Positions 28,502-38,000 of a stretch of 64,000 nt of DNA are shown one piece after another. The translations under genes were made by a program, and so were the position numbers. The stretch comes from Streptomyces pactum (GTDB lineage Bacteria; Actinomycetota; Actinomycetes; Streptomycetales; Streptomycetaceae), in contig NZ_CP019724.1 in the NCBI RefSeq assembly GCF_002005225.1, positions 4,601,001 to 4,665,000 on the forward strand, given 5' to 3'. A model generated the notes under the pieces. It saw nothing but the letters and a program-made list of their open reading frames with translations. It had not been told where the DNA came from and did not search any database. The stretch's first letter is position 1, and each line of letters begins with the position of its first letter.

Positions 28502-31500
28502 GAGGCCCTCCCACGGGTGCGGGCGGTCCAGGCCAGGGCGGCGGCGCGCGCCAAGTAGAGGCACACCTCTTCCTCCGGGAAGTTCACTGCGACGTGGCGC
28601 ACGAAGTGGACGTGGAGCAGGGAGGTCAGGACGTCGTCGACGGCGATGCCCTCGGTGTCCGGGCCAGGCAAGTGCGGCCGGTACGTGGTGAGCGCCGTAT
28701 CCCGGTCAGCCCATCCCGACACGATGGCGTCCCCGCCCGGGACATGGCGCATCGCCGCCCAGTTGTCGGACGGGTCGGCGAGCCGTACGGCGGCGGTGAA
28801 CTGCGGGCGCGGAACGGGAGCGGGGGTTTTCGGAGGGACGTGGTCGATCAGCCACCGCATCCCGGCTGCGGTGCTGCCGAGGAACGCGGAGGCGATGGCG
28901 ACGGTGTGGGCCGCCATCAGCGTGCGCTGACCGGGGCGCTGTGGCTGCGCGAGCTGGGCCAGGATGGCGCGCGAGTCCGCCCGGAAGACCTCCTCGGCCG
29001 CCTCCCAGGCGGTGCCGGAGCCCCAGCGGCCCATCTCCCGGTAGGAGGTGGGATAGCGCAGGTCAGCCAGCAGGCCGATGCTTCGTACCTCGTCGGCCCA
29101 AGCGCTCACCGTTCGGGCCGTGCCAGCAAAGGCTTCCGGGTCGGGGAGGGCGATGCGTACGCGGAGGTGCTGGTCCGGGTCGCGGAAGCGGATGAACCAC
29201 CATGGCGGGTTACCGAGTTGTTCGAGAAGGCCGGGCAAGTGCCGGGATAGCAAGACGTCTTGGCGGCGGGGGTCGCAGTACAGGGCGGCCAGAAGAACTG
29301 AGGACGCGGCAGGCGTCTGCATCTGGGTCGCCGACAGGACGCGGGCCCGGCTCGGGGTGGGCAGAGGCGGCCACGTCGGCGGTCGGGTCGCCTTGAGGGG
29401 AACTACGATCTCGTGGGCTCGCCCGCCGCACCAGCCGTACGCCTCTGGTTCCGGGGCTTCGACCAGCACAGTCAGGCGCGTGCGGTCGAGGTGTCTGCGC
29501 AGGAGCGCACGGTGGCCGGCCTCGTCGAGGTCGAGGAAGAGGCGCCGGTCATCCTCAACGAGGTAAACGCGGCGCGGCAGCCTCCGCCGGGCGCGCCAGG
29601 CAGCGAACGCGGCGTCCCACTCGACCAGAGAGCGGGCATGGCAGGGCAGTTCGGAGGCTTCCAGCCGCCACCGCGCCGGGGTCAGCACGATGCGGCCGTA
29701 CCGCAGACGCGGAAGGAACGGCATCGCCGCGGCGGCGCCCCAGTCGAAGACAGTGACCTGCGCGCACTGGGCGCGGGACAGTTCGGTGAGGAACCGCACC
29801 AGCGGCGGGGTGTGGGTGTGGAGGTTCAGCGCGTGCATCCCAATGGCCTCAACGCGGTGGCCTCGCTCGGGGACGGCGAGGTACATACGGCGGCCGTCGC
29901 ACCCCACCGCCAAGTCCTCCGAGGTGAGGACGGTGTCCTGCGGGGCACGGTGCTCCTGAAGGCTGATCACGGTGGGCAGGACCTGTGGGGAGCGGGTGAC
30001 GTGGGCGCTCTCGGGGAGCAGGGGCGGGAAGGAGAGCTGCGCGGGCATGGTGTTGCCGTCTGCGGCCGGGAGGTCAGCAAGCTCGGCGACCAGGGCCTCC
30101 CGGTCAGCAAGGGCCAGCACACTGAGGAATCGGCCCGTGGAGACGCCGGCGCCACGGGACACGCTCATGACCTCCAGCCGGAACCGCCCGCGCTGCAACT
30201 CCTCCAGGCTGGCCGCATGCACTCGCACCCCGATCTCCAGGTGCGGCGGCAGCCGAGGCTCGTCGGGCCCTACGTCCAGAGCCTCAATCTGTTGATCCGT
30301 GAGGATCACTTCGTCACGGCCGTCGAGCACAGCGGCCTGAGCCAGCCCTACGAGGGCGTCATCCCGAGCGGAGACACGGGGCCTGCGTGCGCCGGCCGGA
30401 GCGCCTGGGTAGCCGTCGGGATAGCCAGTGCCGCTGTCCGCGACGACCTCCGCGAGCGGCACCATCGTGCCGATGCCGTACCGCTCGTAGAACCGCTGGT
30501 GGTACTCGTTCCACGCGGCGGTCCCGTACGGGCGGATGCTCAAGTGGGTCAGGATGAGAGCGGCGCGCTCGATCTCTCGGGCGACCGTTTCCGGCAGAAC
30601 GATCTGCGCGTCGAGGCGGAGGTCGAGCGCGAGGGGGTGGCGACGCAGGCCGGGGGCGAGGTCTCGCATCTGCGCCGCGACTCTGTCCCGGCCGCCGTGC
30701 GTAGTGCACTTCTCCAAACCCGCCCGGATCGCGTGGAGTTCGCGTACGGTCTCCGCGACCGGGGCCAGGCTCCCGGCGTCGATCGCGTCGAGTTGGCCCA
30801 CCAGATACCCGAGGGCGTCGGTCTCGGTGCTCGGAGCGTGCAGGCCCGTGATCAGCACCCGCCGCCGGATCAGCTCCGCCAGCAGGTGACGCGCCTTCTC
30901 GGGACCGGCCTCAGGGAACTCCGCCTGGAGCTTGTCCACGAGGGTGCCGAACCGGATCGGCGCCCGGGTCCCGGCAAGGACTGCGCGCACCGGTCCGGTC
31001 AGGGCCAGAGACGCCTCGACCGCGCGAGTCCGGTCGTCTTGGACGTCGGGCTGGAACGGCACGATGAGCCGGTCTCCCCGGTACGTCACGGTGTTGTTGG
31101 CGACGACGGGCAGCCGTTCGAGGAGGTCCGGGCATGACTCCAACCACGCGACTACGGCAGCCAGCCACTCTGCCCCCGCGCGGCCGACGGCCACGTGTTC
31201 CTCGCCCCAGCCGGCCCGCGCCTGCGGGCCGAACTCCGCGGTGGCCACGCCGGCGAACAGGCCGAAGGGCGTGGCCCGGTGCTGGGCCCGCAGCAGGTAG
31301 CGGGCTACGGACAGCGCCGCGCGCTGCACATCGCGGCGGGCGGGATGCTCGGCCGTGCACAGGGCCCGTACCTGCGCGGCCAGGACCGGGCTGGAGTGCT
31401 GGAGTGCCTCGGCGACGTCCTTGTTCGCCCAGACCGCGCGTAGCCACGCCACAAGGGCGGACGAACCACTGGGCGAGCGGTCATCGAGGTCAGGGCATGG

Positions 31501-31581
31501 AGGAAATGGCAGCGAGGGCCGGGCCACGGCGCGCACGAGAGCAGTGGAACCGGTGCGGAACGCTGCGGGCGGAGCAACCAC
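28498..31581 (-). CDS. lanB: Full-length class I lanthipeptide dehydratase (LanB)
   Basis: The 1027-residue protein has the large N-terminal glutamylation domain and the C-terminal SpaB_C elimination domain (from ~750; NPPWWFIRFRDPDQHLRVRI). It would dehydrate Ser/Thr of the precursor using Glu-tRNA. I take GTG 31581, which has GGAGG six bases upstream; the longer reading frame would run back through the precursor gene in another frame. It follows the precursor by 89 bp containing a hairpin. It overlaps lanC by four bases. Confidence 0.9.
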   Translation of the reverse strand: MVAPPAAFRTGSTALVRAVARPSLPFPPCPDLDDRSPSGSSALVAWLRAVWANKDVAEALQHSSPVLAAQVRALCTAEHPARRDVQRAALSVARYLLRAQHRATPFGLFAGVATAEFGPQARAGWGEEHVAVGRAGAEWLAAVVAWLESCPDLLERLPVVANNTVTYRGDRLIVPFQPDVQDDRTRAVEASLALTGPVRAVLAGTRAPIRFGTLVDKLQAEFPEAGPEKARHLLAELIRRRVLITGLHAPSTETDALGYLVGQLDAIDAGSLAPVAETVRELHAIRAGLEKCTTHGGRDRVAAQMRDLAPGLRRHPLALDLRLDAQIVLPETVAREIERAALILTHLSIRPYGTAAWNEYHQRFYERYGIGTMVPLAEVVADSGTGYPDGYPGAPAGARRPRVSARDDALVGLAQAAVLDGRDEVILTDQQIEALDVGPDEPRLPPHLEIGVRVHAASLEELQRGRFRLEVMSVSRGAGVSTGRFLSVLALADREALVAELADLPAADGNTMPAQLSFPPLLPESAHVTRSPQVLPTVISLQEHRAPQDTVLTSEDLAVGCDGRRMYLAVPERGHRVEAIGMHALNLHTHTPPLVRFLTELSRAQCAQVTVFDWGAAAAMPFLPRLRYGRIVLTPARWRLEASELPCHARSLVEWDAAFAAWRARRRLPRRVYLVEDDRRLFLDLDEAGHRALLRRHLDRTRLTVLVEAPEPEAYGWCGGRAHEIVVPLKATRPPTWPPLPTPSRARVLSATQMQTPAASSVLLAALYCDPRRQDVLLSRHLPGLLEQLGNPPWWFIRFRDPDQHLRVRIALPDPEAFAGTARTVSAWADEVRSIGLLADLRYPTSYREMGRWGSGTAWEAAEEVFRADSRAILAQLAQPQRPGQRTLMAAHTVAIASAFLGSTAAGMRWLIDHVPPKTPAPVPRPQFTAAVRLADPSDNWAAMRHVPGGDAIVSGWADRDTALTTYRPHLPGPDTEGIAVDDVLTSLLHVHFVRHVAVNFPEEEVCLYLARAAALAWTARTRGRAS

Positions 31582-31615
31582 CAAGTACCTCCGTAGGCGA
31601 GGGGGCCGGGCGGCT

Positions 31616-31645
31616 GGTGCCGTCGCGTGGAGACGCGGCGGCACC
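31616..31645 (-). terminator. Hairpin between precursor and lanB (attenuator)
   Basis: A 13-bp stem with one G·U pair (GGTGCCGTCGCGT / ACGCGGCGGCACC) and a GGAG loop sits between the precursor stop and the lanB start. Partial terminators in this position commonly let RiPP clusters make more precursor than enzyme. No T-run is present. Confidence 0.65.
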
Positions 31646-31670
31646 AGACTGGGGTGATCTGGGGGCCGGG

Positions 31671-31850
31671 TCAGGCGACGTTGGTGGTGCAGGCGCCGCA
31701 GGTGGACCCGCAGTTGTCGTCGGTCAGGTTGACCAGGCCCGCCGGGTCGGCGATCTCGACGAGGGATACGTCCAGGTCGAAGCCGTCCGATGCCCCAGGG
31801 ATCTGCGGGCGTACTTCGGTGCGGCTGGGAACTACGGTGCTGCGCGTCAT
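31671..31850 (-). CDS. lanA: FxLD-family class I lanthipeptide precursor
   Basis: The 59-residue peptide starts at ATG 31850 with GGAG-type RBS (AAGAGGAGTTGAAGC upstream). Its leader has the defining FDLD motif at 24–27, followed by DVSLVEIADPAGLV. The C-terminal core has Cys47, Cys51 and Cys54 and dehydratable Thr43, Ser49, Thr50, Thr55 and Thr56, ending TTNVA. The Asp44-Asp45-Asn46 run is a plausible target of the PIMT methyltransferase. It is the first gene of the lanB–lanC–methyltransferase operon. The gene is easily missed because a longer frame overlaps it. Confidence 0.93.
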   Translation of the reverse strand: MTRSTVVPSRTEVRPQIPGASDGFDLDVSLVEIADPAGLVNLTDDNCGSTCGACTTNVA

Positions 31851-32039
31851 GCTTCAACTCCTCTTAATCGTTGGGGTGTTACTGGGCTGGAGCGCCCACC
31901 AGGTGCCGCTGAGGGAGCGTTGCCACTCGGCTGCTCCCCGGACGGCTCCTGGCCGCCCGGCATGTGGGGACGTGCTCCGCGTAGGAAGTCCTCGCGGGGC
32001 GCCTGACTCAGGCCGGGAAGTCATGTACCGGGAGTCTGA

Positions 32040-32228
32040 TCAAGCGGATGCCGGTCGCCGCTCCATGAAGTAGGCGAGCGCCTGGGCCTTGAGGCGATCG
32101 AGGCACGGCTCGCAGGCGTAGAAGGGCGCGTGCTGCCCGTCCCACTGCACCGGGCCGAGCCACATCACCAGGACTCCGGTACGTCCGCAGCCGAGCCAGC
32201 AATCACCGGTGATCCACGGCCACTCCAT
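32040..32228 (-). CDS. Small Cys-rich protein (62 aa), zinc-ribbon-like
   Basis: The protein has two cysteine pairs, CWLGC at about 10–14 and CEPC at about 39–42, and several Trp, consistent with a small zinc-binding fold. It starts at ATG 32228 and lies 18 bases after the preceding Cys-rich gene in the same operon, upstream of the lanthipeptide precursor. Such proteins occur beside HATPase-type regulators in Streptomyces; the function is unknown. Confidence 0.6.
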   Translation of the reverse strand: MEWPWITGDCWLGCGRTGVLVMWLGPVQWDGQHAPFYACEPCLDRLKAQALAYFMERRPASA

Positions 32229-32246
32229 GGAGGGACGTCCCCTTTC

Positions 32247-32459
32247 TCAGCTGGTCGGGATGGTCGATCTGGCGGCCTGACAGTTGGGAGCACAGGCCCA
32301 GAGCTGGAACGGCAGGCCCCGGTGGCGTATCTCGCCCAGCCGTCGACCGCTCGCTCCCAGCGGCCGAGCACAGAGGGCGCAGTCCATGGCCATCTGCTGG
32401 CGGGGCCGGAGCCGGGCGAGATCCGGAAGGGGCGAGGGTGCCGTGGCCGGGATACTCAC
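32247..32459 (-). CDS. Small Cys-rich protein (70 aa)
   Basis: A GTG start overlaps the stop of the HATPase gene (GTGA), so it is translationally coupled. It contains CALCARPLG at about 27–35 and ACAPNCQ near 55–61, another potential four-Cys metal site with a Pro-rich N-terminus. An internal ATG before CALC is possible. No function is recognised; the pairing with a second Cys-rich ORF suggests a shared role. Confidence 0.55.
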   Translation of the reverse strand: MSIPATAPSPLPDLARLRPRQQMAMDCALCARPLGASGRRLGEIRHRGLPFQLWACAPNCQAARSTIPTS

Positions 32460-32902
32460 TCGCCACCCCCGGTGCGGAGTTCCGCCCAGACCTCTTTGCC
32501 CCAGGGGCGTCTGCCCGAGCCATGCAGGTCGTAGCCCCAGCGGTCGGCGACAGCATCGACGAGAAGCAGCCCACGCCCCGACTCGTCGTCGTCACCCGCC
32601 TGGCCGAGTATGGGCAGACGCGTCGGTTCCCGGTCCACGACCCCAACACGCACTCGTGTCGCGCTCGGCCGCCCGACCGTGAGGCGGATCTCGGGACACG
32701 GAGTGTGCCGGGCGGCGTTCGCGATCAGCTCCGTGACGATCAGCGCGGCACGGTCGGCGAGGCCATCGATGTGCCACACACCGAGGACGGCTCGGACGAG
32801 GTCGCGGCCGATCTCGGCCGTGGACGGCTCGCACGGGAAGGTCTGGCTGTACGTGGGGTGGCCGACGGAGAGGGCCTCAACTGGTGTTCTTAGACTCGTC
32901 AT
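32456..32902 (-). CDS. RsbW-like HATPase (anti-sigma factor type ATP-binding protein)
   Basis: The 148-residue protein is a stand-alone GHKL ATPase: N-box ELIANAARH at 58–66, Asp90 in VGVVDREPT, and G-box SGRGLLLVD at 108–116. Streptomyces encode many of these; they act as anti-sigma factors/kinases or partners in regulatory networks. I use ATG 32902; an upstream in-frame ATG at 32941 adds thirteen residues. It heads a three-gene operon with the two Cys-rich ORFs and points toward the lanthipeptide genes. Regulation of that locus is plausible but not shown. Confidence 0.8.
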   Translation of the reverse strand: MTSLRTPVEALSVGHPTYSQTFPCEPSTAEIGRDLVRAVLGVWHIDGLADRAALIVTELIANAARHTPCPEIRLTVGRPSATRVRVGVVDREPTRLPILGQAGDDDESGRGLLLVDAVADRWGYDLHGSGRRPWGKEVWAELRTGGGE

Positions 32903-33143
32903 TGGGGTGGAGCCTTCGTGTCGTCTCGGCGCCCGGCCCACCCCCGCGGGGGAACCTCAGGGGCGGGCCGGGCCGTCAACAGCCGCCCGCACGGTGGGGC
33001 GCGGCGGGCGACCAGCACCCAGACAACTCCCTTTCCCCGCAGGCTGGTTAGGACGTTCAGGCACTCAGCCGACGGACCTGCCTAGGACGTTTTGACCTCT
33101 CCTTTACCTGGCGGGTGGGGATCGCGCGGACTACCGTGCCCGC

Positions 33144-34427
33144 ATGGACACCACCCGCAACACCGTTCTTGAGGCGTGGATGACCGAACACGGCTACAGC
33201 TCCAACAGCCTCGCCGAGGCCGTGAACAGCGCCATTGAACGGTTGACCGGGCGCCCTGGAGGACTCGACGGCTCATCGGTCCGGGCATGGAAAGCGGGCC
33301 GGGTCACGTGGCCAAAGTCAGCCGCCCGCAAGGCACTTGAGGACGTCACCGGACTACCCGCCGTCGCTTTAGGGTTCGTGCCACGGAGCCGGCCTTCGTC
33401 CACCCCGGCCCCACCGCAGCAGGAGGACCCCGACATGAAGCGCCGCACCCTCGTCGGCAGCATCGCGGCGGCTGCCGCAGCAGCAGCCGCACCCGGCACC
33501 ACATCGCCGCGCCGTATCGGCATGAGCGACGTCAACCGCCTCAACAAGCGCTTCGCCGAGATCATCGCCAGCGACCACCGCCACGGTGGACAACTCGGCA
33601 TCGAACAGCGGGCCGCCGCCCTCGCCGACGAGGCACTCAACCTCCAGAACGCCGGCAGCGCCACCCAGCGGGTGCGCAGCAACCTCTACGCCTCCGCAGC
33701 CGCCTTCCGCTCCTCCGCGATGTGGGCCGCCATCGACGGCCGCCGCTACGACATCGCCAAGGCACACATGCGCGAGGCCCAGGCCCTCGCCGAGATGTCC
33801 GGCGACCAGGCGATCAAGTTCCGCATCTGGAGTCACGCGGGCACCATGTACCGCCACATGGGCCGTCCGGCCGACGCGTTCGCCGCCAACGACGTCGCCC
33901 GCAACCTGCACCTCACACGCCGCGACCCTCTGTTCGCCTCCCTCGGTCTGGCGCGCCAGGGCGCAATCCACGGCACGGCACAGGACCGCACCGGCACCCG
34001 CCGGGCCTTCGAGCAGGCCCAGGACGCCATGCTGCGAGCCGACCCCGCCGACTACCGGCCGGTGTGGATGCTCGCCTTCTACGACCAGGCCGAGCTGGAC
34101 TCCCTAGCCCTCTCCGCACACTTGGCGCTCGGCGACTACTCGACCGCCGAGTACCACGCCCACCGCTGCCTGTCCGCCCTCCGCCCCCACATGATCCGCT
34201 CCCGCGCAATCACCACCACCCGGCTCGCACACGCTCAGCTCGCCCAGGGCGCCCCCGACGCCGCCACGGCCACCGCGATGAAGGTCCCCGCCGAAGCCGC
34301 CACCCAGCACGCCCGGGTCACTCGCATGCTGCAGGAGTTCGGGGCCGCACTGCGCGCCACCGCGCCGGGCACCTCCACCGTGCAGACCTGGACCGAGCAC
34401 ACCGCCACCTGGAGGATGGCCGCATGA
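33144..34427 (+). CDS. XRE-type regulator with helical-repeat (TPR-like) C-terminus
   Basis: The 427-residue product has an HTH-like N-terminal domain (~1–75; NSLAEAVNSAIERL, then SSVRAWKAGRVTWPKSAARK), an Ala-rich linker at ~100–125, and an all-helical domain with TPR-like pairs (YDIAKAHMREAQALAEMSG; RRAFEQAQDAML). This resembles the peptide-responsive or autoregulatory XRE–TPR proteins of Streptomyces. Its TGA overlaps the GNAT gene (ATGA). It is divergent from the HATPase operon across ~240 bp. The signal it senses is unknown. Confidence 0.75.
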   Translation: MDTTRNTVLEAWMTEHGYSSNSLAEAVNSAIERLTGRPGGLDGSSVRAWKAGRVTWPKSAARKALEDVTGLPAVALGFVPRSRPSSTPAPPQQEDPDMKRRTLVGSIAAAAAAAAAPGTTSPRRIGMSDVNRLNKRFAEIIASDHRHGGQLGIEQRAAALADEALNLQNAGSATQRVRSNLYASAAAFRSSAMWAAIDGRRYDIAKAHMREAQALAEMSGDQAIKFRIWSHAGTMYRHMGRPADAFAANDVARNLHLTRRDPLFASLGLARQGAIHGTAQDRTGTRRAFEQAQDAMLRADPADYRPVWMLAFYDQAELDSLALSAHLALGDYSTAEYHAHRCLSALRPHMIRSRAITTTRLAHAQLAQGAPDAATATAMKVPAEAATQHARVTRMLQEFGAALRATAPGTSTVQTWTEHTATWRMAA

Positions 34428-34963
34428 CCACGGCGCCCGCCATCGAACTGCGTACCTTCACCACCCTCGACACAGCCCGCGGCGACCTCCTCGACGTGTA
34501 CGCCGACGTACGCGCCCCACTCCTCCACCTGCCGAACTACGCGGTCACCGCGTTCGGCGAACGCCTGGACCGACACGGCACCGAGCCGGGGTTCACGGCC
34601 GTCCTCGCGTACGCGGACGGGTATCCGGTCGGCTACGCCTACGGCAACACCATCGAGCACGGCGACCGCTACTGGCAGCGCACCAGCCCGACGCCGGCGG
34701 AGAAGTACACCGCGCATCCGGCCGTGGCTTTGAAGGAGATCGGCGTCCGGCAAACCTGGCGGAAGACAGGCACCGCTCGCCGCATCCACGACGCCCTCCT
34801 CGCCACACGCCACGAGTCCTTCGTCACGCTCATGGTCAACCCGGCTGCTGGAGACGGAAAGGTCCACGCGCTCTACAAGTCGTGGGGGTACAAGGACATC
34901 GGCCAGAGTCAGCCGTCACCGGCCTCGCCGGTGCTCGCCGTGATGATCCGTACCATTCGCTGA
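34424..34963 (+). CDS. GNAT-family N-acetyltransferase
   Basis: The 179-residue protein shows a GNAT fold: VLAYADGYPVGYAYGN (beta4 region), EIGVRQTWRKTGTARRIHDA (motif A, acetyl-CoA binding, R/Q-x-x-G-x-A/G variant KTGTA), and a C-terminal LYKSWGYKDIG (motif B). It acetylates an unidentified amine. It is co-translated with the XRE–TPR regulator through the ATGA overlap, a pair that recurs in Streptomyces. A modifying role on the lanthipeptide is possible but unsupported. Confidence 0.8.
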   Translation: MTTAPAIELRTFTTLDTARGDLLDVYADVRAPLLHLPNYAVTAFGERLDRHGTEPGFTAVLAYADGYPVGYAYGNTIEHGDRYWQRTSPTPAEKYTAHPAVALKEIGVRQTWRKTGTARRIHDALLATRHESFVTLMVNPAAGDGKVHALYKSWGYKDIGQSQPSPASPVLAVMIRTIR

Positions 34964-34997
34964 ACAGCCCCCGAGGACGTGCCCCACAACGTGGTGT

Positions 34998-35015
34998 AGG
35001 GGATTCGCATCCCCT
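34998..35015. terminator. Short hairpin between GNAT and the STAND gene
   Basis: AGGGGAT and ATCCCCT form a perfect seven-base-pair stem with a TCGC loop. It could end the GNAT transcript or lie in the promoter of the next gene. Codon and base composition change sharply just after it. Confidence 0.4.
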
Positions 35016-35099
35016 GTCAGCACCCGGCGCTATCGTTGAAGCACTCAGCTCAAGGGGCACCGTTCGTGATGCTGTCACGCAGTGAAGGGGGAAAGGCTC

Positions 35100-38000
35100 A
35101 TGAGTCCTAGGCCAGGGGGTGAGGCTGACAAATTTGGTAACCGCTATGAAGGCGCCTGGACGATTCGACACGTTCTCTACGTGCTTCTTGGTACGGGTCA
35201 TTCTGTAACGGTCGAGGACATCGATGAGCTGGGCCTGGGAGCCGAGTTCACCTATCGCCACGGCGACACCGTAGAAGTCCATCAGTTGAAGCGGCAGAAC
35301 GGCAGCGCAAACACCTGGACGGTCAAATCTCTCCAAGACAAAGGGATTTGGGAGAACGTTCGCTCGCACGTCGAAGATGGACGTCAGTTCCGCTTCGTTT
35401 CCCTATTGCCTGCCAGTCCCCTTCAAGAGCTTGCCGATCGCGCAAGGCGCTCAGGAAACCATGATGATTTCATCAAGCATTGGCTAACGAAAGGGCTCAG
35501 GGACCCATTCGACGACCTTTCATCTTCCGAAATCTTTGAATCTTCGGAGATAGCATGGAAAATCTTGCGAGGCTTTTCGATCTCATGGCCAGATGAGCAA
35601 GACATTGTGAGCATGAACGGAGCATTGGCACAACTCCTTTTGGAAGGTGCAGCCGGAAGTCTAGCGGCAGTTGGTCTAGGGGACTTGATTCAGAATTCCC
35701 TTGGTGTCACGCTTGATGCCCCGGCAATTGATTCTCGCCTGGGCACTTATGGACTGAGTCGGTCCCGACTGCTTAACGCGAGTGGGATTGCTGAACAGGT
35801 TAGCTCGGTTTCTAAGGGGTGGGCATCGAATATTGAGCGAGAGCTCCTTCAACCGACTATTGATCGCTCCGAGGCCGACCAGCTAGTAGGGCTAATCAAT
35901 GGGTCGAATAAACTTCTTCTATTGATGGGGCATGGTGGCGGCGGAAAGAGTGCCGCGCTTCATCACGTCTACGAATCTCTTGACGCGGATTCGGTGCCAC
36001 TTCTAGCTTTCCGGCTTGATCGTCTCGAGCCCTTCTCCTCTACGACTGAGCTAGGGGAAAGGATTGGCGTAGGTGTTTCTCCTGTCACGGCACTTGCTGC
36101 AGTTGCTGGAGAGCGCTCCAGTGTTCTCATCGTGGACCAGTTGGACGCCGTTAGTCTGACATCAGGGAGAATGCCGAGGAACTTTGATGCCGTTGCGAGT
36201 TTGGTGCGCGAAGCGTCAGCATTTCCTGCAATGACGGTCGTTCTCGCTTGTCGGAAATTTGATGTCGAGAACGACTACCGGATCCGCGAACTTGCAGATG
36301 CCAAGAATTGCGCGCATGTCGAGGTCGGGGAGCTTTCCGACGCGCAAGTCACAGAGTCGGTTCGTGCAATGGGATTGGATGCGAACGCGCTAGCTGACCA
36401 CCAAAAGACGCTACTGCGCTCTCCGCTGAACCTTGTTCTGTTGAAGAGTATCGCCGGCGACGAAGACGCCATGGCATTTCAAACCACGAAAAATCTCTTC
36501 GACGCCTTCTGGCAACGCAAGCTGACCGACTGTCGCCAGAGGCGTGATTCAGTTCGCTTTAACAAGGTTATCTCGACTCTTGCTGAGGCCATCAGTGCGA
36601 GGCAGCGGCTCTCTGTCCCGATTACTGCTCTTGATGCCGATGATCTGGCTGATGATGCGGGAGTCCTTGTCTCGGAGCATGTTCTCGTTCGCGATGGTCA
36701 GCAGATCGCATTCTTTCATGAGAGCTTCTTCGACTACGCCTTTGCTCGTGGCTGGATCGAGCGCGATGAGTCACTCGTATCGTTCCTGCTGGGAGGAGAG
36801 CAAGAACTCTTCCGGCGGGCGCAAGTTCGTCAAGTTATGAACCATCTTCGAGAACTCGAGCCAGACCGCTTCGCTGTCGAGACGGAGGCCCTACTTACGA
36901 GTCCCGACATCAGGTACCACATCAAAGATGTGGTCCTTAAACTTCTCGGATCTCTGTCTGACCCAACATCCCGTGAATGGGAGATGGTGACCAACGTCCA
37001 AGAGACACACCCAGCCTTCGAGGCACGACTGTGGCGAATCCTCCAGACAGCACCGTGGTTTGAGCGTCTCGATGCGGAGGGTGTCATCGAAGAGTGGCTT
37101 GACGGGGAAGACGAAACAGAGCAGGGACGAGCCATCGAAGTGATGGCAGGGGCTGCGAAATCAAGCCCTGATCGTCTTGCTGAGATCCTTCAGAGGTACA
37201 AGGCTGTAGCCGAATACCCGCAGTGGCTACGATGGGTAACTCGGTTCTCTGATATCCATCAGAGTCGCCCTCTATTTGATTTGCTCCTCGACGCCGTGAG
37301 GAGCGGGCAATATGTGGGAATGGAGGATGAAGTCTGGCTTTCTGCTCATGATCTCGGTAAGCAGCGGCCCGATTGGGTGGTCGAACTGTTGGCCGCACAC
37401 CTCGTGGACCGGCCTAGTGCCATGGCCGTAGATGACAAAGGGAAGATCGAGACCCTACTTGACCGAGATTACTCGGTAATCCAACTAACGCAACTCGCGG
37501 CAGCGGGAGCACCAGAGCTTTTCTGTGAACGTCTCATCCCGTACATGTTGGGAGTAATGGCTAAGACAGCCTACGAGCACGATGACAGCCGCCCTCATAG
37601 GGATCGGCATTTCTCCCACCGCCACCCACGAACCAACATTCGTGAACTTGAAGATGCACTTCTAGCAGGGGCTGCTACAGCGCTTCGCGGGATCGTTGAA
37701 AGGGACGCCGCATCGGCTCGTCCAGTCCTCGAAAGCCTCGCGTTTGATCCTCACGACACAGCGCAGTGGCTCCTCTATGAGGCATTGCGGGCGGCAGGTA
37801 GTCACTACGCAGATTGGGCAGCCGAGCTTCTACTTCAGGGGACCCACCGGTTTATTAGTGGCTACTATGCGGCAAATGCTGTATGGAAAACGCGGGAACT
37901 CATCCAGAGCACGAGTCAGTTCATGCCTGATGAGGCATTCGCCAGTATTGAAGCTGCGATTCTCGAAGTTCGTTTTCCATGGGAGTCCAAGCCTACGGGC

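Noticed and set aside
31582..31857. N-terminal extension of LanB to the longest possible start
   Set aside because: The extension overlaps the precursor peptide gene in another frame and is Arg/Pro-rich; GTG 31581 has a good ribosome binding site.
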